A stretch of DNA of 10,434 bases from an uncultured Clostridia bacterium (lineage in GTDB: Bacteria > Bacillota > Clostridia > Peptostreptococcales > Anaerovoracaceae), in NCBI GenBank assembly GCA_934255435.1, contig CAKQNZ010000062.1:1-10434 (forward strand), read 5' to 3'. Made by a program: the position numbers and the translations under genes. Below, one piece after another: positions 1 through 6,171 of this stretch. The notes under the pieces were generated by a model that did not search any database, was not told the DNA's origin, and saw only the letters and a program-made list of their open reading frames with translations. The number at the start of each line of letters is the position of its first letter. Position 1 is the first letter of the stretch.

Positions 1-188
1 ATATATTCCTTTACTGTTTCGGAAGCCGAAAGGTCATAGAAATATATGCAGGCTTTCTCGTAGGGAACTAGCCCTTCGATATCCACCAGGAATCGGTTGA
101 ATGCTTTCAGTATGTCGCTTTCACTGTTCATCTGGAGAATTATATCATTGATCTTTTGCCAATCTTTTGTCCACAGTTCCTGACTCAT
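1..188 (-). CDS. N-terminal part of a GAF-like sensory/regulatory protein (cut by window edge)
   Basis: Reading the minus strand from the ATG at 188, the frame stays open to the window edge for 62 codons, starting MSQELWTKDWQKINDIILQM. The start has a good ribosome binding site on the minus strand (AAAGGA about 7 bases upstream). The visible part looks like two amphipathic helices followed by a beta strand (EKACIYFYD), the pattern of the first part of a GAF-type domain. In Clostridia this kind of N-terminus is often followed by a LuxR-type helix-turn-helix, but that part lies outside the window, so the regulator assignment is inference. It is transcribed divergently from mtnA across a gap of about 460 bases. 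That a gene is present is well supported; its family is not. Confidence 0.6.
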   Translation of the reverse strand, partial: MSQELWTKDWQKINDIILQMNSESDILKAFNRFLVDIEGLVPYEKACIYFYDLSASETVKEY

Positions 189-227
189 AATCTGTCCTTT
201 CACTATTATTCGATTATTTCGTTAATG

Positions 228-233
228 ATTATA
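228..233 (-). promoter_or_regulatory. Possible -10 box for the left-edge minus-strand gene
   Basis: On the minus strand this reads TATAAT, a perfect -10 hexamer, 40 bases upstream of the start codon at 188 in AT-rich DNA. No convincing -35 lies 16-18 bases further upstream, so it is only a candidate, perhaps activator dependent. Confidence 0.35.
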
Positions 234-317
234 CTATCTATTTATTCTGTAATCTATGGGACCTTGGTACCATTTTATATCAGAATCACTGTAAGGCAAA
301 GGGGCGGCAGGTGTATG

Positions 318-377
318 ACAGTTAAAGATATATGATGCAGATCTTCGAAAATCAGCAGGTTTCAAGATCTTTACTGT
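318..377. repeat. Imperfect inverted repeat
   Basis: The arms AGATCTT-C-GAAA (339-350) and TTTCAAGATCT (360-370) pair over 11 bp with a single bulged C and a 9-base loop. The right arm, extended to 377 (ATCTTTACTGT), also pairs with ACAGT-T-AAAGAT starting at 318, so two overlapping foldings share the same right arm. There is no U-tract, so it is not a plain terminator. It could be a regulator binding site or a structured transcript end; the role is unknown. Confidence 0.5.
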
Positions 378-469
378 ATGAAATGAGAAAGAATGATAAA
401 AAAATAACATGTATATCCTGCCCGTAGAAAATGGCACAGGTGACTTGCAGCTGTCGTTTGCAGCGGACG

Positions 470-498
470 TTGAATATCTGCTGTATATATGGTATATT
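470..498 (+). promoter_or_regulatory. Candidate sigma-A promoter for mtnA
   Basis: TTGAAT (470-475), a 17-base spacer and TATATT (493-498) match the housekeeping promoter pattern closely. Transcription would start near 504-506 and give a leader of about 140 bases before mtnA. A perfect 9-bp dyad (500-508/527-535) lies directly over the expected start point. Confidence 0.5.
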
Positions 499-499
499 G

Positions 500-642
500 A
501 GTCAGTATCCGGTACCATGAAGGCGCATACTGACTGCCTTAGAACTGTCATCATGATATGTGATGAAATATCCTAAGGTACTGGAATTTACAGCAAAAAC
601 AATATTTACACTGCGTCCGGCAAGGGACGGACAGGAGGATAT
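500..642 (+). promoter_or_regulatory. Candidate structured 5' leader of mtnA
   Basis: Elements in order: a perfect 9-bp inverted repeat AGTCAGTAT/ATACTGACT (500-508/527-535); a nested stem with outer CCTTAG/CTAAGG (537-542/573-578) and inner TCATCA/TGATGA (548-553/561-566); and a 5-bp stem GTCCG/CGGAC (615-619/628-632) touching the Shine-Dalgarno sequence. ATATCCT (568-574) overlaps the second stem and is exactly complementary to AGGATAT (636-642), which contains the 3' half of the Shine-Dalgarno AGGAGGAT. The stem and the anti-Shine-Dalgarno pairing cannot both form, the layout of a translational switch. It does not match the SAM-I core or any other riboswitch I recognise. If transcription starts near 505, part of the first dyad is outside the RNA and may instead be an operator. 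Confidence 0.35.
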
Positions 643-645
643 ATC

Positions 646-1740
646 ATGAAAAGAAAACCGGTGAATATAAAGACAGAAGACGATTTCAGGTCGGTGACGA
701 TACTCGATCAGAGCAGACTGCCCGGTAGCACGGAATATCTGAAGATAGAAAGACCTGAGCAGATGTATGACGCTATATATCATCTCAGAGTCAGAGGTGC
801 TCCGGCCATAGGTATATTTGCAGCGTATTCCATGGCAGTGTTCGCAGCAGGTGAAGCGGGGGAATATGATGATGCGGAGGCTTTTCTCAGAAGTATAAGA
901 GCACATGGAGAGTATCTGAAGTCATCCAGGCCGACAGCTGTGAATCTTTCCTGGGCAGTGGACAGGCTGACAGGAAAAGCAGCAGAGACTTTCGACAGGT
1001 CTGCAGGGCAGGAGCCCGGCGGCATAATAGGGAACATCGTCGGAACACTCAGATCAGAAGCTGCAGCGGTTCATGACGAGGACCGTGATATGTGCCGGAG
1101 GATATCGGAATACGGACTGCAGCTGATAAAGAATGGCGACGGGATACTGACCCACTGCAATGCAGGACCGCTGGCTACTTCCGAATACGGTACAGCGCTG
1201 GGACCTGTACTGCTTGGCAGCGAGCGTGGTATGGATCTTCGTGTATTTGCAGATGAAACGAGGCCTCTTCTTCAGGGAGCACGTCTGACTACATATGAAC
1301 TTGCAGAGGCAGGTGTGGATGTCACGCTTATCTGCGACAACATGGCTTCGATAGTCATGAAAAACGGCTGGGTGGACGCCTGCTTCGTCGGCTGTGACAG
1401 AGTCGCAGCAAACGGCGATACAGCCAACAAGATAGGCACGTCAGGCGTAGCGGTGCTGGCAGGATATTACGGTATCCCTTTTTATGTGCTTGGACCGACA
1501 TCAACTATAGATCTCGACTGCCCGTCGGGAAAAGAGATACCGATAGAGGAACGACCGCCGGCAGAAATAAAAGAAAAGTTTTTCACAGTTCCTTCGGCCC
1601 CTGCTGAGGTGAAATGCTACAATCCGGCCTTCGACGTCACTGACAGCAGTCTCATCACTGCCATAGTGACTGAAAACGGTATTTGCAGGCCGCCTTTCAG
1701 CGAAAGCCTCAGAAAAGCCAAAAACGGCGAGAAGCTGTGA
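646..1740 (+). CDS. mtnA: S-methyl-5-thioribose-1-phosphate isomerase MtnA
   Basis: Cytoplasmic enzyme of the methionine salvage pathway. It converts 5-methylthioribose 1-phosphate to 5-methylthioribulose 1-phosphate, and in some bacteria also handles the 5-deoxyribose phosphate from 5'-deoxyadenosine. At 364 residues it is the usual family length. Visible family motifs are RGAPAIG (50-56), [12 protein letters not shown] (93-104), THCNAG with the catalytic cysteine at 171, [14 protein letters not shown] (202-215) and [17 protein letters not shown] with the catalytic aspartate at 251. The start is supported by AGGAGG at 633-638, seven bases upstream. No other methionine-salvage gene (mtnK, mtnN, mtnB, mtnD) lies beside it in the window, so its partners must be elsewhere or the route partial. 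It is convergent with the next gene, and no clear terminator lies between them. Confidence 0.95.
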   Translation: MKRKPVNIKTEDDFRSVTILDQSRLPGSTEYLKIERPEQMYDAIYHLRVRGAPAIGIFAAYSMAVFAAGEAGEYDDAEAFLRSIRAHGEYLKSSRPTAVNLSWAVDRLTGKAAETFDRSAGQEPGGIIGNIVGTLRSEAAAVHDEDRDMCRRISEYGLQLIKNGDGILTHCNAGPLATSEYGTALGPVLLGSERGMDLRVFADETRPLLQGARLTTYELAEAGVDVTLICDNMASIVMKNGWVDACFVGCDRVAANGDTANKIGTSGVAVLAGYYGIPFYVLGPTSTIDLDCPSGKEIPIEERPPAEIKEKFFTVPSAPAEVKCYNPAFDVTDSSLITAIVTENGICRPPFSESLRKAKNGEKL

Positions 1741-1770
1741 TCACGGCACAGGTCTTCATATATTTTTCAG

Positions 1771-2016
1771 TCAGCACTGATCGCTTTTGAAGATCACCAT
1801 ATCGTCTCCGATGATGACGATGCTGCTCCATGGCAGCTCCCTCAGATCCATATAACCTTTTTTGAAAAGACCGGTACTCTGGCGATTCTGAACGAGTACC
1901 GATTTTATTCTGCCCGTTTTTCTGTCGAATATCATTTCAGCGTCCCAGAGCAGTCCGTGATTCGTCCCAGTGGACATATCGACGATTTCTTTGTTACCGA
2001 TCTCACTTAACAGCAT
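1771..2016 (-). CDS. YlmC/YmxH family PRC-barrel protein
   Basis: A small protein of 81 residues, the typical length for the YlmC/YmxH family, which is a single PRC-barrel domain found in spore-forming Firmicutes and usually annotated as sporulation-related without a known biochemical function. Recognisable features are the N-terminal LLSEIGNKEIVDMSTG segment, the strand-rich middle (WDAEMIFDRKTGRIKSVLV) and the final DLRELPWSSIVIIGDDMVIF, which forms the end of the barrel. A strong ribosome binding site (AAGGAG, plus-strand 2023-2028) lies seven bases from the start. It diverges from tepA; in many Clostridia members of this family and TepA-like proteins occur near dapA/ftsK-type genes, but those are not in this window. 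The family call is confident; the role is not. Confidence 0.85.
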   Translation of the reverse strand: MLLSEIGNKEIVDMSTGTNHGLLWDAEMIFDRKTGRIKSVLVQNRQSTGLFKKGYMDLRELPWSSIVIIGDDMVIFKSDQC

Positions 2017-2035
2017 AATACACTCCTTAAATGTG

Positions 2036-2053
2036 AATAATACTAATATTATT
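2036..2053. promoter_or_regulatory. AT-rich dyad between divergent genes
   Basis: AATAATA-CTAA-TATTATT is a perfect 7-bp inverted repeat in the middle of the 57-base gap between the YlmC/YmxH gene and tepA. It lies where both promoters must be, so it could be a shared operator or overlapping -10 sequences. No good -35 is seen on either strand. In such AT-rich DNA a dyad of this size may be chance. Confidence 0.3.
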
Positions 2054-2073
2054 ATTTTGAACAGGAGAATATG

Positions 2074-2763
2074 ATGGAGAAAGATCAGGAAAAAGAAAAA
2101 AAGACATCATCTGAAGATGATGCAGCCAAAGATCTCATAAGAGAGCTGGGCATACTGTCCACCGGCGTGGGATTCGACAGCGACCTGCAGTATATAAGCA
2201 TAATAGGGAGCATTGAAGGTCACAGTATACTTCCGGCGGAAAACAAGACTACCAAGTATGAGCATCTGATACCGCAGCTCATAGCTGTTGAAGAAAATCC
2301 GGCGCTCAAAGGGCTGCTGGTGGTGCTCAATACTGTTGGCGGTGATGTCGAAGCAGGGCTGGCACTTGCCGAGATGATATCGACGCTTTCAAAGCCAACC
2401 GTGTCCCTTGTGCTGGGAGGCGGACACAGTATAGGGATACCGCTGGCTACAGCTACAGACTATTCGTTCATAGCGAGGACGGCAACTATGACACTGCACC
2501 CCATAAGGACCACAGGGATAATAATAACCTCGGAGACTACTTTCGATTATATGAGAAAGACCCAGGAGCGTGTCGTGGATTTCATCACAGATCATTCGAA
2601 AGCAAAGCGTGAGGATATCATCAGGCTGATGAACTGCAACGACAATCTGTCCAACGATGTGGGGACAGTCCTGTTCGGCAGAGAGGCAGTTGAAACAGGC
2701 ATCATAGATGAGGTAGGCGGGCTGGCCCAGGCTATAGGAGAACTCAGAAGACGTATAAGATGA
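2074..2763 (+). CDS. tepA: TepA-type ClpP-fold serine peptidase
   Basis: A ClpP/crotonase-superfamily protein of 229 residues, closest in motifs to B. subtilis TepA (YmfB), reported to help protein translocation and processing. The N-terminal 20 residues are highly charged and probably disordered. From the second Met the core motifs are NTVGGDVEAG (86-95), GGGHSIG with the nucleophile-position Ser119, and MTLHPIR with the catalytic-position His142. The end (LFGREAVETGIIDEVGG) is the usual ClpP-fold helix region. No signal peptide or membrane segment is seen, so it should be cytoplasmic. Two ATGs are adjacent (2071 and 2074); AGGAG at 2063-2067 sits 3 bases from the first and 6 from the second, so 2074 is preferred. 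The catalytic Ser and His positions are intact, which suggests an active peptidase; the substrate is unknown. Confidence 0.85.
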   Translation: MEKDQEKEKKTSSEDDAAKDLIRELGILSTGVGFDSDLQYISIIGSIEGHSILPAENKTTKYEHLIPQLIAVEENPALKGLLVVLNTVGGDVEAGLALAEMISTLSKPTVSLVLGGGHSIGIPLATATDYSFIARTATMTLHPIRTTGIIITSETTFDYMRKTQERVVDFITDHSKAKREDIIRLMNCNDNLSNDVGTVLFGREAVETGIIDEVGGLAQAIGELRRRIR

Positions 2764-2794
2764 CGGTACAGAAGTGATCTGATATTGGCATCTG

Positions 2795-2858
2795 GCAGGC
2801 AGTGCTGAGCAGCAAGCGTCAGAACGATACAGGATCGGGGCGTGTCAGCACTGCCTGC
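2795..2858. repeat. Long inverted repeat with 14-bp perfect arms
   Basis: GCAGGCAGTGCTGA (2795-2808) and TCAGCACTGCCTGC (2845-2858) are exact reverse complements separated by a 36-base loop. With one bulged G the pairing extends a few bases further at the base. It lies 31 bases after the tepA stop codon. There is no U-tract after it, so it is not a standard Rho-independent terminator. It may stabilise the 3' end of the tepA mRNA or be a member of a dispersed repeat family. Confidence 0.7.
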
Positions 2859-2889
2859 AGAACTCTGAAGGATATTTCAAAGGAAAATA

Positions 2890-2918
2890 TTGACAAAATG
2901 TTTCAGATGTGATAATTT
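2890..2918 (+). promoter_or_regulatory. Candidate promoter for the CpaE-like gene
   Basis: A perfect -35 hexamer TTGACA (2890-2895) is followed after 17 bases by TAATTT (2913-2918). An overlapping extended -10 reading TGT-GATAAT (ending at 2916) has only a 15-base spacer. Either gives a leader of about 35-40 bases before the start at 2961. Confidence 0.5.
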
Positions 2919-2960
2919 GTAAATAAAGGGATAAATTTGAAATAACAGGAGGCCACACAG

Positions 2961-4136
2961 ATGGAAAATATATCAGTTGCAGTCATAACAGATGACGGAG
3001 AGTACGGCAGAGCACTGGGTCTGTCGCTTCTGAGTGTCTGCAGGTCCTTCATAATAAAGGTCATACTTAAAGAGAACTTTACAAAGATGCTGGAGAGCAT
3101 ATACAGCGAGAACAGTACGCTGTCGGAGGAGTATGATCTGATACTCTGGGACGGACCTGAAGCCATGGATGTGTACGGCGATAATCTGATAATGATGACG
3201 GAAAAACCTTCCATGGTCAGCAGAGATCACAAGCGAAAGAAATTCAGTGTTTACAAATATGATTCAGCGCAGATAATGGTAGGGAACCTGTTCGAGATAT
3301 ACGCAGGTCTTACCGGCAGGAAACCGGTCAATGTCAGGAAAAACAATGTCAGGCTTTTCAGCTTCGTGTCATCATCAGGCGGCTCAGGCTGCAGTACGCT
3401 GGCAATGGCTGTATGCCAGGAGCTGTGCCGGTTCAATGGAGCGAAAGTCCTGTATATATCTTTTGAGGATATAGAGTCCACAGGAGAATTCATCGACAAT
3501 GTCAGGAGCGTAAGTCCGCTGAACCATTATCTGTATATGCTGTTTCGGGAAAACAGTATCGCAGGAGATGCTGCCGGCAGGAAAACTGAAGACAGCAGGC
3601 TCAGGCAGGGCAGTTTTATAGAAAGCTATATCATACGTGACGAGTTCGGTATCGAGGCTTTTGCTCCTACAGGGGGCCTGAATCCGCTGGCAGGACTGGA
3701 CAGCCATGAGACCATGGTTTTCCTTTCAGCTCTTATCGAAAGCGGCAGGTATGATGTCATCGTCACAGACTGCGGCAACGGTACAGGGCTGCCGGTGCTG
3801 ACATGCGTGCAGATGGCTGAAAAAGTCTGCCTTGTGTCATCGCCTGATGTCAATGGGCTGAGGGAGGAACAGTATCTGCAGTACCTGATGTTCAGATGCG
3901 GAGAGAAAATAGTTGACAGGATGTTTAAGGTAAAAAACCGCAGCAGGGGCAAAGCTGCCGGAAAAAGCGAAAGCAGCTCAGGCGAAGCGATGCTTGATAC
4001 CAGCATGTACATAGAGAAGACAGGCAGTATAATCCAGGAGGGGAATGTACGCAAGATGATCCTTGAAAATGAATTCGGCAGCAGGATAAGCACGCTGACA
4101 GGAAAGCTCATGGCATCCCGTCAGCAGTGCTCTTAA
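2961..4136 (+). CDS. CpaE/TadZ-like receiver-ATPase protein with a degenerate P-loop
   Basis: A 391-residue cytoplasmic protein with two visible parts. Residues 4-120 look like a receiver-type domain: acidic pair D11-D12, D64 at the end of a hydrophobic strand (LILWDG), and a late lysine in VYKYDS (K99). From about 130 comes a MinD/ParA-type domain with the P-loop-like SSSGGSGCST (137-146), the strand VLYISFED (163-170) and a Walker B-like DVIVTD (265-270). CpaE/TadZ proteins share this layout and localise pilus or secretion machinery at the cell pole. The P-loop lysine is replaced by Cys144 and the upstream signature lysine is absent, so normal ATP hydrolysis is doubtful; several CpaE proteins also lack this lysine. 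The C-terminal part from about 325 is a basic, Ser/Gly-rich linker followed by a helix. The start has AGGAGG eight bases upstream. No pilus gene is nearby. Its stop codon lies inside the first Pho repeat of the next promoter. Confidence 0.7.
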   Translation: MENISVAVITDDGEYGRALGLSLLSVCRSFIIKVILKENFTKMLESIYSENSTLSEEYDLILWDGPEAMDVYGDNLIMMTEKPSMVSRDHKRKKFSVYKYDSAQIMVGNLFEIYAGLTGRKPVNVRKNNVRLFSFVSSSGGSGCSTLAMAVCQELCRFNGAKVLYISFEDIESTGEFIDNVRSVSPLNHYLYMLFRENSIAGDAAGRKTEDSRLRQGSFIESYIIRDEFGIEAFAPTGGLNPLAGLDSHETMVFLSALIESGRYDVIVTDCGNGTGLPVLTCVQMAEKVCLVSSPDVNGLREEQYLQYLMFRCGEKIVDRMFKVKNRSRGKAAGKSESSSGEAMLDTSMYIEKTGSIIQEGNVRKMILENEFGSRISTLTGKLMASRQQCS

Positions 4137-4160
4137 CATTCTCTTAACATAAACTTAACA
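4133..4160 (+). promoter_or_regulatory. Pho box array upstream of the first Na/Pi transporter
   Basis: Three exact TTAACA hexamers start at 4133, 4144 and 4155, one 11-bp step apart, placing them on the same face of the helix. This is the established pattern of PhoP binding sites in Firmicutes (TTNACA repeats separated by about five bases). A fourth TTAACA lies at 4186-4191 just before the -10. A PhoP-type regulator is encoded 3.7 kb downstream. The first repeat overlaps the stop codon of the upstream gene. Confidence 0.8.
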
Positions 4161-4169
4161 TTCGCACAC

Positions 4170-4198
4170 TTTTTTTAATAAAAACTTAACAATATAAT
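4170..4198 (+). promoter_or_regulatory. Promoter of the first Na/Pi transporter
   Basis: A consensus -10 TATAAT (4193-4198) has only a poor -35 (T-tract, 4170-4175) at 17 bases. A strong -10 with a poor -35 and activator sites directly upstream fits a PhoP-activated promoter. Transcription would begin near 4205. Confidence 0.65.
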
Positions 4199-4236
4199 AA
4201 CAGTATGATTGTTGAATTTAAAACTGAATGAGAACT

Positions 4237-4251
4237 GGAGAGAAAAAAGTG
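4237..4251 (+). promoter_or_regulatory. Ribosome binding site that fixes a GTG start at 4249
   Basis: GGAGAG (4237-4242) lies at normal distance from GTG 4249. The ATG at 4228 is in frame but has no ribosome binding site and would place the Shine-Dalgarno inside the coding region. From the GTG, the protein aligns residue for residue with the second paralog from its own start. Confidence 0.8.
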
Positions 4252-5931
4252 AACTTGGAAGCATTGAAAATCGCACTGCAGCTTTTCGGTGGACTTGCTC
4301 TGTTCATATATGGTATGAACTTCATGAGCGAAGGCCTTCAGAAAGCAGCCGGGGAGAAAATGAAAAGTATCCTGGCACTTCTTACAAGAAATGTATTCAT
4401 CGGCGTACTGGCAGGAGCAGCAGCCACTGCAGTCCTGCAGAGCAGCGGAGCAGTAACAGTTATGGTCATAGGTTTCGTTTCGGCGAATCTGATGAATCTG
4501 AGACAGGCAATAAGTATCATAATGGGAGCCAACATCGGTACATGTGTCACAGCACAGCTTGTGGCCTTCGATATAGGTGATTTCTCATGGGCTTTCGTTA
4601 TAGTCGGGTTCATAATGTACTTCTTCGTGCGCAACCACGAGAAGGTCAATGATTTCGGACAGGCTATATTTGCGTTCGGTATACTGTTTTCGGGACTTAA
4701 TATCATGGCGGCAGCAATGGAGCCGCTGGCGCAGAGCGATATGTTCTCGCAGCTCATGCTCAAGGTAGCAGATGTTCCGGTGCTTGGTATAATCGTCGGT
4801 GCTGTGATGACAACAGTAGTACAGAGCAGTTCGGCGTCCATCGCAGTGCTGCAGAATCTGGCAGCGACAGCGGGACCGGACGGTGTCAGCAGTCTGGTGG
4901 GGCTTACAGGAGCGATCCCGATCCTTTTCGGTACTAATATAGGATCCACGACTACAGCACTTCTTGCGTCTGTAGGCGGTACAGTCAATGCTAAGAGGAC
5001 AGCACTGTCACATATGATCTTCAATGTGTTCGGTACACTGCTGTTCATATGGTTCACGCCTTATATAGCTGATTTTGTCAGGATGCTGTCTCCGTCAGGC
5101 GCAGAGCTTGATGTTATCTCAAGACAGATAGCCAATGCACATCTGGCATTCAATGTTGCAACGACGATAGTATTCCTGCCTCTGCTGGGTGTGCTGGCAG
5201 CCTTTGTTACCAAGCTGGTGCCGGACAAGGAAGGTCAGATCGCAGACCCTATGAAACCTGTATATCTTGATAATAACGTGCTTGAACAGCCGTTTGCTGC
5301 AATACACCTTGCGACCAGGGAGCTTTCGAGAATGGCAGAGATAACGGCACAGATGATAGTACAGACGAAAAAAGCGTTCCTTGGCGGAGATCTGGATGCT
5401 GCAGACAAAGTCATGGGACTGGAAGAAGTGGTCAATCATCTCCAGGGAGCGATAACGAAGTACCTTTCATCGATATTCTCGATAGAGACTGTAACAGAGC
5501 ATCAGGCCAGAACGATATCGGGTCTGCTGCATGTGGCTTCGGATATAGAGCATATAGGCGACAACTGCAAGAATATAACAGAGTTTGCAGTAGAAAAGAT
5601 AGAAAACAATTACGAGTTCTCAGATACGGCCTACGCTGAGATATACCAGTGTTTCGACCGTGGCGCAAAGATAGTGGACAACTCTATAAATGCACTGCAG
5701 ACAGGAGATATCGAGCTGGCAAAACAGATAAAGATGCAGGAGATAGAGCTTGATGATCTTGAAGAAACACTGAGAGAGCATCATATGGAAAGGCTCAACA
5801 CCAGGAAGTGTTCACCTGAATTCACAGTCATCTATACGGACGTTATCCATAACATCGAACGTATAGGCGACAGCTGTGAGAACATAGCAAATGTGGTCCT
5901 TGACAAGATAAATCTCAAAGTTGCTGATTAG
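4249..5931 (+). CDS. Na+/phosphate cotransporter with C-terminal PhoU-like domain (paralog 1, QSSG variant)
   Basis: Inner-membrane protein of the NptA/NaPi-II (PF02690) family with 560 residues from the GTG start. The N-terminal 330 residues are hydrophobic and carry the family's two inverted repeats, each with a QSSS-type motif that binds sodium and phosphate: Q64-S65-S66-G67 and Q192-S193-S194-S195. The partner motifs are GANIGTCVTA (93-102) and GTNIGSTTTA (228-237). In the first motif the third Ser is Gly, unlike the canonical motif and the neighbouring paralog, which may alter ion coupling or affinity. From about 345 onward the protein is helical and PhoU-like, with the repeated signatures DIEHIGD (432-438) and NIERIGD (535-541). 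This architecture is like E. coli YjbB. Its promoter has Pho boxes, so induction under phosphate starvation is expected. A long hairpin follows the stop codon. Confidence 0.9.
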   Translation: MNLEALKIALQLFGGLALFIYGMNFMSEGLQKAAGEKMKSILALLTRNVFIGVLAGAAATAVLQSSGAVTVMVIGFVSANLMNLRQAISIIMGANIGTCVTAQLVAFDIGDFSWAFVIVGFIMYFFVRNHEKVNDFGQAIFAFGILFSGLNIMAAAMEPLAQSDMFSQLMLKVADVPVLGIIVGAVMTTVVQSSSASIAVLQNLAATAGPDGVSSLVGLTGAIPILFGTNIGSTTTALLASVGGTVNAKRTALSHMIFNVFGTLLFIWFTPYIADFVRMLSPSGAELDVISRQIANAHLAFNVATTIVFLPLLGVLAAFVTKLVPDKEGQIADPMKPVYLDNNVLEQPFAAIHLATRELSRMAEITAQMIVQTKKAFLGGDLDAADKVMGLEEVVNHLQGAITKYLSSIFSIETVTEHQARTISGLLHVASDIEHIGDNCKNITEFAVEKIENNYEFSDTAYAEIYQCFDRGAKIVDNSINALQTGDIELAKQIKMQEIELDDLEETLREHHMERLNTRKCSPEFTVIYTDVIHNIERIGDSCENIANVVLDKINLKVAD

Positions 5932-5973
5932 CGTCAGCAAAGCAGGATAAACGATAATATAATATATCATATG

Positions 5974-6019
5974 ACGGCAGCCGGACATCGTATATGGATA
6001 TACAGTGTCCGGCTGTCGT
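5974..6019 (+). terminator. Hairpin after the first Na/Pi gene, possible terminator
   Basis: ACGGCAGCCGGACA (5974-5987) pairs with TGTCCGGCTGTCGT (6006-6019) over 14 bp with one G-U pair. The loop contains a further 5-bp stem GTATA/TATAC (5990-5994/5999-6003). It is a very stable structure 42 bases after the stop codon. The following sequence (GCTTATTATACC) is only partly U-rich, so termination may be incomplete. Confidence 0.55.
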
Positions 6020-6047
6020 GCTTATTATACCGGAAAAAGTGCACTCC

Positions 6048-6075
6048 TTTACACAAACTTAACTTTGTTTTTACT
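6048..6075 (+). promoter_or_regulatory. Pho box array upstream of the second Na/Pi transporter
   Basis: TTTACA (6048-6053), TTAACT (6059-6064) and TTTACT (6070-6075) again start exactly 11 bp apart. They are less perfect than the array upstream of the first paralog, so binding is probably weaker. The distance from the third repeat to the likely -10 is nearly the same as at the first promoter (about 38 bases), which supports a conserved promoter layout. Confidence 0.7.
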
Positions 6076-6084
6076 TTAATGTGC

Positions 6085-6114
6085 TTTCGGCAGCATATGA
6101 AGCTGAGATAGTAT
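6085..6114 (+). promoter_or_regulatory. Likely promoter of the second Na/Pi transporter
   Basis: A -10-like TAGTAT (6109-6114), overlapping GATAGT (6107-6112), lies 16-18 bases after a poor -35 (TTTCGG, 6085-6090). The position matches that of the first transporter's promoter relative to its Pho boxes. A weak core promoter fits dependence on an activator. Confidence 0.4.
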
Positions 6115-6171
6115 CTTAACGTAAAATATTTGCAACGGAAAGATTAAAAGTATGTGAAGAAGGAGAGTAAC

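Larger units (their letters stand above)
189..645. other. Intergenic region of about 460 bases between divergent genes
   Basis: No convincing gene is seen here. Reading frames on either strand lack a ribosome binding site and family-like protein sequence. What it holds: a TATAAT for the minus-strand gene (228-233), a large imperfect inverted repeat (318-377), a promoter-like sequence facing mtnA (470-498), and a run of inverted repeats between that promoter and the mtnA start (500-642). Such density of dyads suggests regulation rather than decayed coding DNA. Confidence 0.6.

Noticed and set aside
500..645. SAM-I riboswitch upstream of mtnA
   Set aside because: The conserved SAM-I core segments, including the GAAACC-GGCAACC-type motif, are not present.
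234..906. Minus-strand reading frames of 106 and 134 codons before and inside mtnA
   Set aside because: No ribosome binding site, low-complexity Cys/Tyr/Ser-rich translations unlike any family, and one overlaps the clear mtnA gene.
1763..1786. TCAGTCAGCACTGA with flanking T-runs as a terminator between convergent genes
   Set aside because: The stem has only five base pairs and no proper U-tract directly after it on either strand; it overlaps the stop region of the YlmC/YmxH gene.
3626..4111. 161-codon minus-strand frame opposite the CpaE-like gene
   Set aside because: Antisense shadow of a well-supported gene; the Ser/Pro/Leu-rich translation has no recognisable motifs.
4228..4248. ATG 4228 as start of the first Na/Pi transporter
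   Set aside because: No Shine-Dalgarno before it; the Shine-Dalgarno GGAGAG lies downstream of it and serves GTG 4249, where the paralogs also align.
6116..6121. TTAACG as a further Pho repeat
   Set aside because: It is out of the 11-bp phase with the other three and lies at or after the likely transcription start.
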